Assembly: GCA_947044405.1 (NCBI GenBank)
Contig: CAMRHE010000169.1
Coordinates: 3,162,501-3,226,500, forward strand
Direction of reading: 5' to 3'
Length of the DNA: 64,000 nucleotides
From: Leptodactylus fallax
Lineage: Eukaryota > Chordata > Amphibia > Anura > Leptodactylidae
Shown: positions 37,844 through 49,064 of the stretch, piece after piece
Position numbering within the stretch: position 1 is the stretch's first letter
Layout: each line of letters starts with the position of its first letter
Translations under genes and position numbers: made by a program
The notes under the pieces: model-generated
The model's database searches: none
The model's input: the letters and a program-made list of their open reading frames with translations, nothing else
What the model was told of the DNA's origin: nothing

Positions 37844-39475
37844 TACAGTACAGACCAAAAGTTTGGACACACCTTCTCATTCCAAGAGTTTTCTGTATTT
37901 TCATGACTATAAAAATTGTAGATTCACACTGAAGGCATCAAAACTATGAATTAACACATGTGGAATTATATACTTAATAAAAAAGTGTGAAACAACTGAA
38001 AATATGTCTTATATTCTAGGTTCTTCAAAGTAGCCACCTTTTGCTTTGATTACTGCTTTGCACACTCTTGGCATTCTCTTGATGAGCTTCAAGAGGTAGT
38101 CACCTGAAATGGTCTTCCAACAGTCTTGAAGGAATTCCCAGAGATGCTTAGCACTTGTTGGCCCTTTTGCCTTCACTCTGCGGTCAAGCTCACCCCAAAC
38201 CATCTCGATTGAGTTCAGGTCTGGTGACTGTGGAGGCCAGGTCATCTGGCGTAGCACCCCATCACTCTCCTTCTTGGTCAAATAGCCCTTACACAGTCTG
38301 GAGGTGTGTTTGGGGTCATTGTCCTGTTGAAAAATAAATGATGGTCCAACTAAACGCAAACCGGATGGAATAGCATGCCGCTGCAAGATGCTGTGGTAAC
38401 CATGCTGGTTCAGTATTCCTTCAATTTTGAATAAATCCCCAACAGTGTCACCAGCAAAGCACCCCCACACCATCACACCTCCTCCTCCATGCTTCACGGT
38501 GGGAACCAGGCATGTAGAGTCCATTCGTTCACCTTTTCTGCATCGCACAAAGACACGGTGGTTGGAACCAAAGATCTCAAATTTGGACTCATCAGACCAA
38601 AGCACAGATTTCCACAGGTCTAATGTCCATTCCTTGTGTTCTTTAGCCCAAACAAGTCTCTTCTGCTTGTTGCCTGTCCTTAGCAGTGGTTTCCTAGCAG
38701 CTATTTTACCATGAAGGCCTGCTGCACACAGTCTCCTCTTAACAGTTGTTGTAGAGATGTGTCTGCTGCTAGAACTCTGTGTGGCATTGACCTGGTCTCT
38801 AATCTGAGCTGCTGTTAACCTGCGATTTCTGAGGCTGGTGACTCGGATGAACTTATCCTCCGCAGCAGAGGTGACTCTTGGTCTTCCTTTCCTGGGGCGG
38901 TCTTCATGTGAGCCAGTTTCTTTGTAGCGCTTGATGGTTTTGGCCACTGCACTTGGGGACACTTTCAAAGTTTTCCCAATTTTTCGGACTGACTGACCTT
39001 CATTTCTTAAAATAATGATGGCCACTTGTTTTTCTTTACTTAGCTGCTTTTTTCTTGCCATAATACAAATTTTAATACTCCATTCAGTAGGACTATCAGC
39101 TGTGTATCCACCTGACTTCTGAACAACACAACTGATGGTCCCAACCCCATTTATAAGGCAAGAAATCCCACTTATTAAACCTGACAGGGCACAACTGTGA
39201 AGTGAAAACCATTTCAGGTGACTACCTCTTGAAGCTCATCAAGAGAATGCCAAGAGTGTGCAAAGCAGTAATCAAAGCAAAAGGTGGCTACTTTGAAGAA
39301 CCTAGAATATAAGACATATTTTCAGTTGTTTCACACTTTTTTGTTAAGTATATAATTCCACATGTGTTAATTCATAGTTTTGATGCCTTCAGTGTGAATC
39401 TACAATTTTTATAGTCATGAAAATACAGAAAACTCTTGGAATGAGAAGGTATGTCCAAACTTTTGGTCTGTACTG

Positions 39476-39478
<3 letters not shown>
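37844..39478 (-). mobile_element. Complete Tc1/mariner element with about 270-bp inverted repeats
   Basis: The ends TACAGTACAGACCAAAAGTT and ACTTTTGGTCTGTACTGTTA are inverted. The inverted repeats span about 37844-38112 and 39209-39478. It sits in a (TA)n microsatellite that continues at 39479-39507. The transposase gene is intact. Confidence 0.95.
38009..39061 (-). CDS. Intact Tc1/mariner transposase, DD38E spacing
   Basis: The 350-residue frame is uninterrupted and starts with ATG (MARKKQLSKEKQ). The N-terminus has two helix-turn-helix regions (SVRKIGKTLKVSPSAVAKTI and the RLTAAQIRDQV region) joined by a GRPR hook (59-62). Catalytic residues are Asp157 (LWSDESK), Asp247 ([10 protein letters not shown]) and Glu286 (PDLNSIEMVW). 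The gap between the last two is 38 residues, not 34, which matches the published DD38E Intruder group, a sister of DD34E/Tc1. A Ser replaces the usual Pro in NPIE. Residues 318-350 lie inside the terminal inverted repeat. It cuts and pastes the element at TA sites and, by sequence, could be active. Confidence 0.93.
   Translation of the reverse strand: MARKKQLSKEKQVAIIILRNEGQSVRKIGKTLKVSPSAVAKTIKRYKETGSHEDRPRKGRPRVTSAAEDKFIRVTSLRNRRLTAAQIRDQVNATQSSSSRHISTTTVKRRLCAAGLHGKIAARKPLLRTGNKQKRLVWAKEHKEWTLDLWKSVLWSDESKFEIFGSNHRVFVRCRKGERMDSTCLVPTVKHGGGGVMVWGCFAGDTVGDLFKIEGILNQHGYHSILQRHAIPSGLRLVGPSFIFQQDNDPKHTSRLCKGYLTKKESDGVLRQMTWPPQSPDLNSIEMVWGELDRRVKAKGPTSAKHLWEFLQDCWKTISGDYLLKLIKRMPRVCKAVIKAKGGYFEEPRI

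Positions 39479-39507
<29 letters not shown>
39479..39507. repeat. (TA)n microsatellite
   Basis: Tandem TA directly after the Tc1/mariner element. A shorter AT run precedes the element at 37831-37843, so it probably inserted into this repeat. 39508-40242 shows no gene. Confidence 0.9.
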
Positions 39508-39509
<2 letters not shown>

Positions 39510-40242
39510 ACATACACATTTTTTTTATATTGCTCCTAGTTCACCTACTTTTTTGTATATTGTTATTGCTGCCAATACAAGTATAATAATAAAAGTTATA
39601 TTTAGCGCACTGCTTGTGAATAAAATAGTTTATGCTATTAAATTAAAACTTGGCAGTACTTATATGTGGTGAACCTGACCTTGCTTTTGTGGTTTAGGGG
39701 CTGTTGGTTTAACATAACATCCAAGACTAGAAATAGAAAGGCATCCGATCAATGACAGGATCCTCTATCTGAAGAAGCTGGCTTCACAGTCGCTGCATTG
39801 TGTATATAACCTACTTATACAATGACTGCATGTCATATAACAATAACTTTGTGCTCTAATTTTGTAAACATTTACTTGTCAATTTAATAAAAATGAATTA
39901 GGTTCCCATGGGTAGTGAGATATTAATAGGTAAAATTTTTCTTGTACATGGGAACAGAGAGCCCTCTACTGGTAAGCACATGGTCTAGCTAGAGTGGGAA
40001 GGTTGAATAAAAAGCTAAAGGGCATTTGAATGTAACAAGTGTTGTGTTGGCAAAAATAAGGAGGCTTGTCTATAAGGATATGCTGCATGTCTTTAGGCCA
40101 AAACTTAGGACTTGTTCACTGCTTTTCTGCAGCATTTTTTTCCACAGTGTGTGGCTGAGATTTAATGAAATCTTGAAATGAAATTCTGAAGTTGTTGTAT
40201 GACTTCGTGCTGTATGTCTCAATTGGTGTATTGCTAGATTAA

Positions 40243-41859
40243 TACAGTGGGTACGGAAAGTATTCAGACCCCTTTAAATTTTTCACTCTTTGTTTCATTG
40301 CAGCCATTTGCTAAAAGAAAAAAAAGTTCACTTTATTTCTCATTAATGTACACTCAGCACCCCATCTTGACAGAAAAAAAACAGAAATGTAGATATTTTT
40401 GCAAATTTATTAAAAAAGAAAAACTGAAATACCACATGGTCATAAGTATTCAGACCCTTTGCTCAGTATTGAGTAGAAGCCCCTTTTGAGCTAGTACAGC
40501 CATGAGTCTTCTTGGGAGTGATGCAACAAGTTTTTCACATCTGGATTTGGGGATCCTCTGCCATTCTTCCTTGCAGATTCTCTCCAGTTCCGTCAGGTTG
40601 GATGGTGAACGTTGGTGGACGGCCATTTTCAGGTCTCTCCAGAGATGCTCAATTGGGTTGAGGTCAGGGCTCTGGCTGGGCCAGTCAAGAATGGTCACAG
40701 AGTTGTTCCGAAGCCACTCCTTTGTTATTTTAGCTGTGTGCTTAGGGTCATTGTCTTGTTGGAAGGTGAAACTTTGGCCCAGTCTGAGGTCCAGAGCACT
40801 CTGGAAGAGGTTTTCCTCAGGATATCTCTGTACTTGGGCGCATTCATCTTTACTTCAATTACAACCAGTCGTCCTGTCCCTGCAGCTGAAAAGCACCCCC
40901 ATAGCATGATGCTGCCACCACCAGGTTTAACTGTTGGGATTGTATTGGGCAGGTGATGAGCAGTGCCTGGTTTTCACCACACATACCGCGTAGAATTAAC
41001 ACCAAAAAGTTCAATCTTCGTCTCATCAGGCTAGAGAATCTTATTTCTCATAGTCTGGGAGTCCTTCATGTGTTTTTTTGGCAAACTCTATGCAGCTTTC
41101 ATATGTCTTGCACTGAGGAGAGGCGTCCTTCGGGCCACTCTGCCATAAAGCCCTGACTGGTGGAGGGCTGCAGTGATAGTTGACTTTGTGGAACTTTCTC
41201 CCATCTCCCTACTGCATCTCTGGAGCTCAGCCACAGTGATCTTTGGGTTCTTCTTTAGCTCTCTCACCAAGGTTCTTCTCCCACGATTGCTCTGTTTGGC
41301 TGGACAGCCAGGTTTAGGAAGAGTTCTGGTTGTCCCAGGATTATGGAGGCCGCTGTGCTCTTAGGAACCTTGAGTGCTGTAGAAATTCTTTTGTAACCTT
41401 GGCCAGATCTGTGCCTTGCCACAATTCTGTCTCTGAGGGCAGTTCCTTTGACCTCATGATTCTCATTTGCTCTGACATGCACTGTGAGCTGTGAGGTCTT
41501 ATATAGACAGGTGTGTGCCTTTCCTAATCAAGTCCAATCAGTTTAATTAAACACAACTTGACTGCAATGAAGGAGTAGAACCAGCTCAAGGAGGATCAGA
41601 AGGAAATGGACAGCCTGTGAGTTAAATATGAGTGTCACAACAAAGGGTCTGAATACTTATGACCATGTGATATTTCAGTTTTTCTTTTTTAGTAAATTTG
41701 CAAAAATATCTACATTTCTTTTTTTTTTTTCTGTCAAGATGGGGTGCTGAGTGTACATTAATGAGAAATAAAATGAACTTTTTTGCTTTCAGCAAATAGC
41801 TGCAATGAAACAAAGAGTGAAAAATTTAAAGTAGTCTGAATACTTTCCGTACCCACTGA
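40243..41859 (-). mobile_element. Tc1-like element with multiply broken transposase
   Basis: The ends TACAGTGGGTACGGAAAGTA and TACTTTCCGTACCCACTGA are inverted with long inverted repeats. Minus-strand transposase pieces are RDRIVARHRSGQGYKRISTALKVPKS (41482 on), NPKITVAEL and GRVARRTPLLSARHMKAA (41270-41088), [15 protein letters not shown] (40907 on) and [20 protein letters not shown] (40698-40450). At least three frameshifts separate them. Positions 41865-41912 look like the end of a further Tc1-like relic. Confidence 0.9.
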
Positions 41860-42529
41860 ACTTTATTTTCTGGAAAAAATTCAGGGGGTGCCAACACTTA
41901 TGGCCTTGTAGGGCTGGCATTAGAAGGGGGCCATACTAGGGGGGAATAAAAATTGGGAGAAAAAGACACCCTTAACATCCCACCTCCCACTCCTCTTCAC
42001 AAGCAGCGGCTCAGCAATCAGATCGGAGTGTGAAGGAGGAAGTCTGCAGCCGTTTATACAGCTTCACTACTGCCAAACTTAGAGCTGCTGTTGAGTTTTC
42101 TCTGCCAAATGTAAGTGTATTTTTGAGGTAAAATATACATATTTAGTATGTATATATGTGTTTGTTTACAGTGCAGGTGTCTTATATACTGTCACAGAAA
42201 TGAATGGTGGGTCCAGCAACAACAATGCTAAAATATAACTTTTATTAAATAGTTCTAAAAATAAATGTCCTAGTATCGAGTAAACATCAGCTATCCTGTA
42301 CATCAATAGAGATGCATCAAACTATTAATATCGCCCCTGTTGGTAAATATCGGGGATAATAGGAGTCAATTTAAGTACCAACAATTATAGCACACGCTGT
42401 CAGTGGCCTCCTATTGTGAGTGTCCCACATATAAAAGCAAAGTCTGGATGGGTATGGAGCAACCACAGCCCCCCACACTTCACTCCATATATTAAGGGAC
42501 ACAATACCATCCTATTAGGAGCGATCCTA

Positions 42530-42755
42530 TCATGTCTTAGGAGGGTATTCCTGTTGCTCCAAAGAGGCAAGTGTCAACACCCTCATTGCTGCAAAGAGCT
42601 CATTTGCATATTGACAAAAATGACTTATGACAATGTCTTAGCATTGAAGGCACTGATTCACAAAGAGAAAACACTGTTTGATTCAAGTACCCAAACCTAT
42701 CTATCTGCAGGGCTGGGTTGATATGCTGGGCTCTGGTGACAGACTCCCTTTAAGC
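42530..42755. mobile_element. Right part of a MITE (GGTGACAGACTCCCTTTAA end)
   Basis: It ends GGGTTGATATGCTGGGCTCT then GGTGACAGACTCCCTTTAA and contains CACTGATTCACAAAGAGAAAAC, matching the complete copy at 61966-62294. The left end is not clear. The rest of 41913-43010 shows no gene. Confidence 0.65.
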
Positions 42756-43018
42756 TATAATGCTATTACAGGATCAATCTGTGCTCGAAATGTATACCTC
42801 TACACTATGGAAAAAGTGTTGGACGGGATCAGGTTGTAAAAAAAAATAAATACAATAATTATAGAGGTTATGAAGTGAAACTTCCCTGGAGCAGTTCCGG
42901 GTTCTGTCCTAAGACCCTGACAACTAGAGAGAGACCAGAGCGAAATTTTGCTTGTGTTTTTGCCCTGTGTGTTGACCGTGTGGCTGAAGCAAGCCACACG
43001 TATAGTTAGGGCTTCTTT

Positions 43019-44077
43019 CAGGGGTGTAACTATCGGGGTAGCAGTAGTAGCGGCTGCCACAGGGCCCGGAACATTACGGGGCCCGGAGCCCTGTGGCAGT
43101 CGCTACCGCGAACCCCACAAACACTGCTATCGTTATACTCCGGGGTCTTTTGATACCCCGGAGTATAACGATCGGGGGCCCAGGGGAGGTGAGCGAACAT
43201 AAAAAACACTGTAACTCACCTCTCCGCCGCTCCGCAGGCTTCGGGCCTGTTTGGTGACATCCCAGACGTCAGCCGACGTCATTATGCGTTGCGACGCCGG
43301 CCTGGATCGCGCGAGATCCGGTCCAACATTGAAGATGGCCGAAGTAGCGCACGGGAGTGCACCGGACCGAGGAAGAGGTAAGTTGCCGTGTTTTCTATGT
43401 TTGTATCCTCCCCTGGGTCTCCGATCATTATACTCTGGGGTCTGAAAAGACCCCAGAGTATAATAATCGTTCATGGGTGGTCCACTATGGGGCATAATAC
43501 TGTGTGCAGGGGCCACTATGGGGCAAACTACTGTGTGCAGGGGCCACTATGGGGCAAACTACTGTGTGCAGGGGCCACTATGGAGCAAACTACTGTGTGC
43601 AGGGGCTACTATGGGGCAAACTACTGTGTGCAGGGGCCACTATGGGGCAAACTACTGTGTGCAGGGGCCACTATGGGGCAAACTACTGTGTGCAGGGGCC
43701 ACTATGGGGCAAACTACTGTGTGTCGGGGCCACTATGGGGCAAACTACTGCGTGCTGGGGCCACTATGGGGCAAACTACTGTGTGCAGGGGCCACTATGG
43801 GGCATAATATTGTGTGCAGGGGCCACTATGCTGCATAATACCGTGTCCAGGGGCCACTATGGGGCATAATACCGTGTGCAGGGGCCACTATGGGGCATAA
43901 TACCGTGTGCAGGGGCCACTATGGGACATAATACCGTGTGCAGGGGCCACTATGGGGCATAATAGTGTGCGCAGGAATGCGGTTTGTGTGTAGGGGGGGT
44001 TGGGGGGCGGCGGTTTGGGGGGGGGGGGCATGTCAAATGTTCGCCTTGGGGCCCAGCCATTCCTAGTTACGCCACTG
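43019..44077. mobile_element. hAT-type non-autonomous element with perfect 8-bp target duplication
   Basis: It begins CAGGGGTGTAACTATCGGGG and ends CCTAGTTACGCCACTG. It is flanked by GCTTCTTT at 43011-43018 and 44078-44085. Two copies of the itinerant hairpin (about 43133-43170 and 43425-43468) and a 31-bp minisatellite lie inside. The right end is nearly identical to that of 26040-26750. Confidence 0.92.
43476..43980 (+). repeat. 31-bp minisatellite, about 16 units
   Basis: Its unit, GGGGCCACTATGGGGCAAAC plus TACTGTGTGCA, repeats head to tail with few changes (GCATAAT replaces GCAAACT at both edges). The three forward frames are all open, which reflects the repeat and not a gene. Confidence 0.95.
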
Positions 44078-44561
44078 GCTTCTTTGTATAGTTAGTTGCT
44101 CAGACGAGCAGGATTTCTGTTATCTTTTTGCCTGACTGTTAAGGCTTATTTTGTTTTGCTGTTTTTGAAAATAAATGCACAGGGTACATCCTGTTGATAC
44201 CTGACTTTTTTGTGTCTGTCTCTGACTGTCTAGGTCCGCTGCTGCTACTACTGAGCCAATCCTCTCCACAATATTTTTTTTTTTTTTTATCTCATTTCCC
44301 TGTTTTTACACTTTTTTTTTCCTGGACAGCTCCTTATATAGTACAGTTAAATTATGGTCAATGGATAGTGTTTTGCATAGAATTCTAGTAACACAATGCA
44401 GTCAAAACACAATGTCTCTGTCTAATATGTGGGATTTTATTTGGAATGCATATTTGTAAAATATAAAGATTGCAGAACTACAGTTAACATATGTACTTGT
44501 AAGCAAGCTAAGATGCTGTTAATTTGTTGTTTTAAACTTTAAGTCTTCATCAGTGAAAATT

Positions 44562-45127
44562 TTATTTTATTTTTGGGGCTGGGGTCTCATTCTGTTCTGT
44601 ACTCTGATCTAATGGAGATGTTGAGTTATCAATAGCCATTGCAAGATCATCATTACTAAATGTTCTAACTGTAGGATTGCTAGGAGTAAGGCTTATTGGT
44701 TGCCACACTCTTCCAGGACATCTTGGGACAACATCATTGGTAAATTGTAATACAGAGGTTTCATTTTTGTTTGGGGATATTTCCTGATTGTTGGACACTT
44801 CATGTGCTTGTTGGACAGTAGGCATATTTCCAGGCTCCTGAATGGCTGGATTGGTTTGTTGCAGGGGAGCTTGAGTGACTTCATTTGTGTTGTTTTCTTC
44901 TGAAGAGTCTCGAGTTTGATTTTTATGTTTATTTTTTTTTTTCCTTGTCTTTTTTTCCCTTTATTTTCATTTTTGTGTCTTTTATTATTTTCATGCCCAT
45001 GGCGCCTTTGTCTTGGTCTCTCAGGTCTTTTAACAGACTTGCACAATTTTGACATACTATCATTCTCGTTGCGGTTACTATTGCGACTGAAGCGTAGCGG
45101 GGACAGGCCGCCATAACGTAAAGCAAC
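44562..45127 (-). CDS. Probable 3' terminal exon of an unidentified host gene
   Basis: On the minus strand a good acceptor (TTTGTTTTTCAG) precedes 45127. From there an open frame reads VALRYGGLSPLRFSRNSNRN, a Lys/Arg-rich stretch and then an A11 run (plus-strand T-run 44932-44942). Past the run the sensible frame is shifted by one base. It reads an acidic, Gln/Asn/Thr-rich tail (DSSEENNTNEV, PGRVWQPISL, DDLAMAIDNSTSPL) to TAA at 44564-44562. Codon use and absence of stops suggest real coding with a homopolymer indel, either an assembly error or a true frameshift. No domain is recognised. It could belong to the same gene as the exons at 60175 and 63784. Confidence 0.5.
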
Positions 45128-45327
45128 CTGAAAAACAAATGTAATATGCTAAACCAATGTTACTAGTAAGAAAGTTTCACTGGAAAATAAAAACCCTGGG
45201 TTGAGACTGGCATACAGAAAGTCAGTCTTAATGATTCCCCTGAATGTATTTACCTGCTTGTTATTGCACAAAAAAATTCTTATATTTTGATGTTGCTTCT
45301 TATAAAATAATAACTTTGATAACATTA

Positions 45328-45544
45328 AGGCTATGTCTCAATGTTGCTGAAAAGTTGCGTTTTTGTTACAGATTTTGCTGTGTTTTTTTGAGCCAAAGCC
45401 AGTAGAGGATTTAACAGAATGGAGAAGTATAAGTGATTCCTTTATATATCCCATTCCTTTTCAAGTCACTCTTGACTTTAGCTCAAAAAACTCAGCAAAA
45501 TCTGCAACAAAAAAGCAGTTTTTCCACAACGTGGGGCCTTAGCC
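45328..45544. mobile_element. MITE with GGCTATG...TTAGCC ends and TTAA-like flanks
   Basis: The left flank is TTAA, the right flank TAAA. The ends GGCTATGTCTCAATG and CGTGGGGCCTTAGCC are related inverted repeats. The interior includes AAAAACTCAGCAAAATCTGCAA. It belongs with 18533, 46795 and 53061. Confidence 0.65.
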
Positions 45545-46794
45545 TAAAGCAGTATATCCCAAATAGTAATGGGTTTGACCCAGCAGCAAAATGTTATAAA
45601 AAAAACAAAAGAATACTCTTGCCTTACTAATACACTCCGACTTTTGTTCTGATGCTTCCTGGGTCCCCTGCATTTCTATTTCCTCTTCCCTCTTGACAAA
45701 CAGGAAATGACCACTCTGGCTATCACTGGTCACAATGCTGACCCACCTGAGCCAGTGATTTCCTGAGCAGTCCTTTCCATTGTGTCTAGAGATGCCAGGA
45801 AGTACAGATCAGGGGATACTAGAGAAGTGGCAGAATAGAAGCAGCAGGGAAAATTAGTTGAATATCACTTTGAAAGACACAATTTGAACAGTTCACTATA
45901 TCTAGTCAAGTGTAACTGTCCTTCATCTTTAGCTTCTTCTACTGTAGGTTAGCAAGAATAGAGGGCAAAACAGAGGAGTAGCTAGGGGTTCAGCACAGGG
46001 GAACATGTCCAAGTGGGCCCTCAACTTAGGTATGCCGATATTATCACTATACGGTGACTGTAGTGGTATATATTGGCTCTACACAGGGCTCTGCAGATGA
46101 TTTAGGTGAATACAGTGCAGTAACATTTAGTGACTTACAGGTGACGTCTCTGCCTAATCGTTCATATTCCCCGTCTCTTTCATCTGGACGGCCATGACCA
46201 TTTCTTCCAGTCTCTGTAAAGTTTGCAGCACAGACATCTTTGGCTCCTTACTTTTCCAGGCACCTGAGCCACATTGTCCTCACCTGCACACCCATCCTGC
46301 TGCTACCCCCAATTATAAAATATATAATATAACCCCCCATAATTAATAATACCCCCAAGTGCATGTTTAAATTAATAACGTCCCTGTGTACTCCCTTTAA
46401 ATAGTGTCCCTTATTAATAATGCCCCAGGCATTTCCTAATTAAAAGGTAAAGAAAAGGTAAAAAAAAAAAATAGTGGGGTTCCAATACCCTGGACCCCCA
46501 GTATCAGCTGTTTGAATGAACTGTGGTACCTGTGTAAGCGCCGTGCCCCTTCTCTGTTTACATAGTGTCATTCATTTCATAGCGGCCATGTAATGTAACT
46601 ACAGCCTCGTCCTATACACGTCTATGTGACAAGGCTGTAATTACATCACACGATCACTATAAACAAACAGCGTGTGATATAAACAGGCGCCATAGCCCCT
46701 TCATACAGCTTGTCAGTGGGGAATCCCTTATCTCTTATTGATGATCTTTTCTAGGAACAGATCATCAATAAAAATTAGCTGGAAAACTCCTTAA

Positions 46795-46916
46795 GGCTAA
46801 GGCCCCACGTGGCGTCCCGCAGCAAAAAAACACTGCAAGAAAAACCGCAATGCGTTACTGTCGTAGTTTTTCCTGCAGCACTTTTTTGTTGCAGCCCACA
46901 TTGTGGGGCCTTAGTC
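46795..46916. mobile_element. Short MITE flanked by exact TTAA
   Basis: TTAA occurs on both sides (46791-46794 and 46917-46920). The ends GGCTAAGGCCCCACGTGG and CATTGTGGGGCCTTAGTC are inverted. It is 122 bp. TTAA duplication suggests piggyBac-type mobilisation, but the terminal bases are not typical of piggyBac. Confidence 0.7.
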
Positions 46917-47092
46917 TTAATAAAGCCTAAGTGCCAGCTTAATTAAATTAATTGCCCCCTTATACTATGCCCCTGATTACTCCTGACATACTGCACCTCT
47001 AATGACCCCTTATATAAATAGCCTACCCCCTTGTATTCATAATGCCCCCTAATAACCCTTATATAATATATAATTATATAAATGATTATAAT

Positions 47093-47098
47093 TATATA

Positions 47099-47148
<50 letters not shown>

Positions 47149-47150
47149 TT
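47093..47150. repeat. (TA)n microsatellite
   Basis: A long TA run flanked by imperfect ATTATA repeats. Confidence 0.92.
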
Positions 47151-48770
47151 ATAATTATATATAATTATATAAATTATAATATATAATTATATAAAAGACC
47201 CCCCTTATGTTCATAATGCCCCCTCCCTTATAGTTATAATTCCCCACCTAACAACCCCTTATACTATTAAAATACCCAGAACTAAGCTAAAACAACTAAA
47301 AAAAAAAAGTTACCTAACTGCGATCCTTTGATGAATGGAGCCGCTGCCTCCTCCCCATCCATGCACAAGATGTCTGCGTCTCAGTGCAGAAAGCGCGATG
47401 TTGTGCCGTCATCGCGCCCGCCTCTGCTGAGAAGCAGACGTCTTTTGTCTGTGGTCTCTGTGTCTTGTAAACCGCAGGCCTCATGTGGCTTGCGGTTTAC
47501 AAGACAGTCAAGTTGCAGGTTACATTTTAACTAGATCGGTGTCTGCAGACACCGATCTAGTTAAAAGAAAAAGATATATTAATGGCGGCCCCGGGGTGGG
47601 TCCCACAGAGTCAGTGGGCCCGGGGCAGCCGCCTCCTCTGCCCTCCCGCTAGCTACGCCACTGGGGCAGAGGGATTGGAATAACAAATGACTGCAGGATT
47701 AGATTATGTATGTCAAATGTCTATAGTATAATGTGCAAGATATAACTATTTGAAGTGACCCTCCCTTCCCTCATTTTCTCTACGTTACACAGCCCCATAT
47801 TCCTGTACACAGTTACATTCAGTGAGAGGCAGAAACAGCTCTCAATACTGTACAAGAGCCAGGGAAAGAGTGAAAAATGCAGAATTTCCCAGAAAGGAGA
47901 CATTTGTTAATAAAATACATTACAAAATTTATCAATGACACAAATACTGCCAGAATATCAAAAGCTGTCCAAAAGTTTTGTTAAGCTTTAAGAAAGCCAT
48001 AGGTAAAATTTATATACATCTCCTGGGAATGTTATATTAGTAAAGTACAATGCTTTTAGGAGGCCTCTTATACCCTGGATTCATTGTTTACTTATAGTAC
48101 ATGCCCAGGAGATATAAGCACTGCTTACCCATTGCTCTCAACTACTGTACTATGTAAAATAGAATTTAGTAGCTGTGAGTGCTAGGGGAAATAGCGATAC
48201 ATATTATGCTGCATGTAATATTTGTATAGAATGAATGTTTTAGCAACCATTCTGCAAATGTGAAAGGTAGCTGCAAACAGCCCACCAATATTTCTGGAGG
48301 AGAATAACAGGATCACATAGGGTAATGCAAATAAATAGATGGATAATCTGTTCAGTAGAAAATAAGCTCAGAGATGCATTTTTAATAGTGCACATGTTAT
48401 TCTGTTAATGGATACACCCTTTTAAGTCATTATTTAACAATGCAAATGTTAACAAAATACATTCAATTAACTTGCAATAATTAATCCAATACAGTAAGAC
48501 CCCGGGAAACTGAGGAGAAAAGGTTATAAAGTTACCCACAGATACCTAAAACCGCAAATAGAATAAAATGCTATTCCACACAGTGTACAGAGCCAGAAAC
48601 AGCTGGCTGTATGCACTGTGCAGTGACTGGGCGGCTTTTGACTGTCTACATCTGCTTTTGACTTCCTTAGTAGTATAATGTTGTACCGTGTTAGCCATTG
48701 AAAGTAGTGGAAGAGTGAAGAAATCAGGCGATACCTTTTAGAGGCTAACTGAGTATATTTATAAGTAAGC

Positions 48771-48798
48771 TTTCAGGAGTACTCGCTCCCTTCATCAG
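48771..48798 (-). ncRNA. Hammerhead-like core in the Penelope-like 3' region
   Basis: The minus strand reads CTGATGA, then GGGAG, loop CGAGTA, CTCCT and GAAA. The five-pair stem II sits between the two invariant boxes. Stem III would be only 1-2 bp (GCTTA follows), so activity as a monomer is doubtful. Penelope-like elements are known to carry hammerhead motifs. Confidence 0.6.
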
Positions 48799-49064
48799 AC
48801 ATGGTGTGATACAAGAACTGAAAATTAACAGATTTTTATACACATGGTTTTCAAAGCATTTTAGAGTCCTTAAAAAAATTGCAATCTAAGTAGAGAAGTT
48901 ATTTACAACAGGTCAAAAAAACAGTCTGGAAACTTGTGGTGCGTGACGGAGGGGTCAGTAATTCTTGCTGTTATCTGTTTGCTATCAGGAGGTGATTTGT
49001 GTCCCTCACAGTTCATACATAGTGTGATTTGAAGCTGGCATGAATATTGAGTTCAGTTCATGGT

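Larger units (their letters stand above)
45971..47663. mobile_element. Probable hAT-type element (CAGAGGAGTAGCTA ... TAGCTACGCCACTG)
   Basis: The ends are inverted (CAG.GG.GTAGCTAG / CTAGCTACGCC.CTG). Flanking octamers GGGCAAAA and GGGCAGAG match at 6 of 8. A TTAA MITE (46795-46916) and an AT microsatellite (about 47093-47150) are inside. No transposase and no 31-bp minisatellite were seen. Confidence 0.62.

Noticed and set aside
43473..43980. Direct repeats of constant length suggesting a CRISPR-like array
   Set aside because: The 31-bp units are contiguous with no spacers and lie in a hAT-type element in a vertebrate-like genome. It is a minisatellite.
44078..44561. A polyadenylation region for the putative last exon
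   Set aside because: AATAAA-like strings occur right at the stop codon, but the stretch is AT-rich throughout, so no specific signal can be supported.
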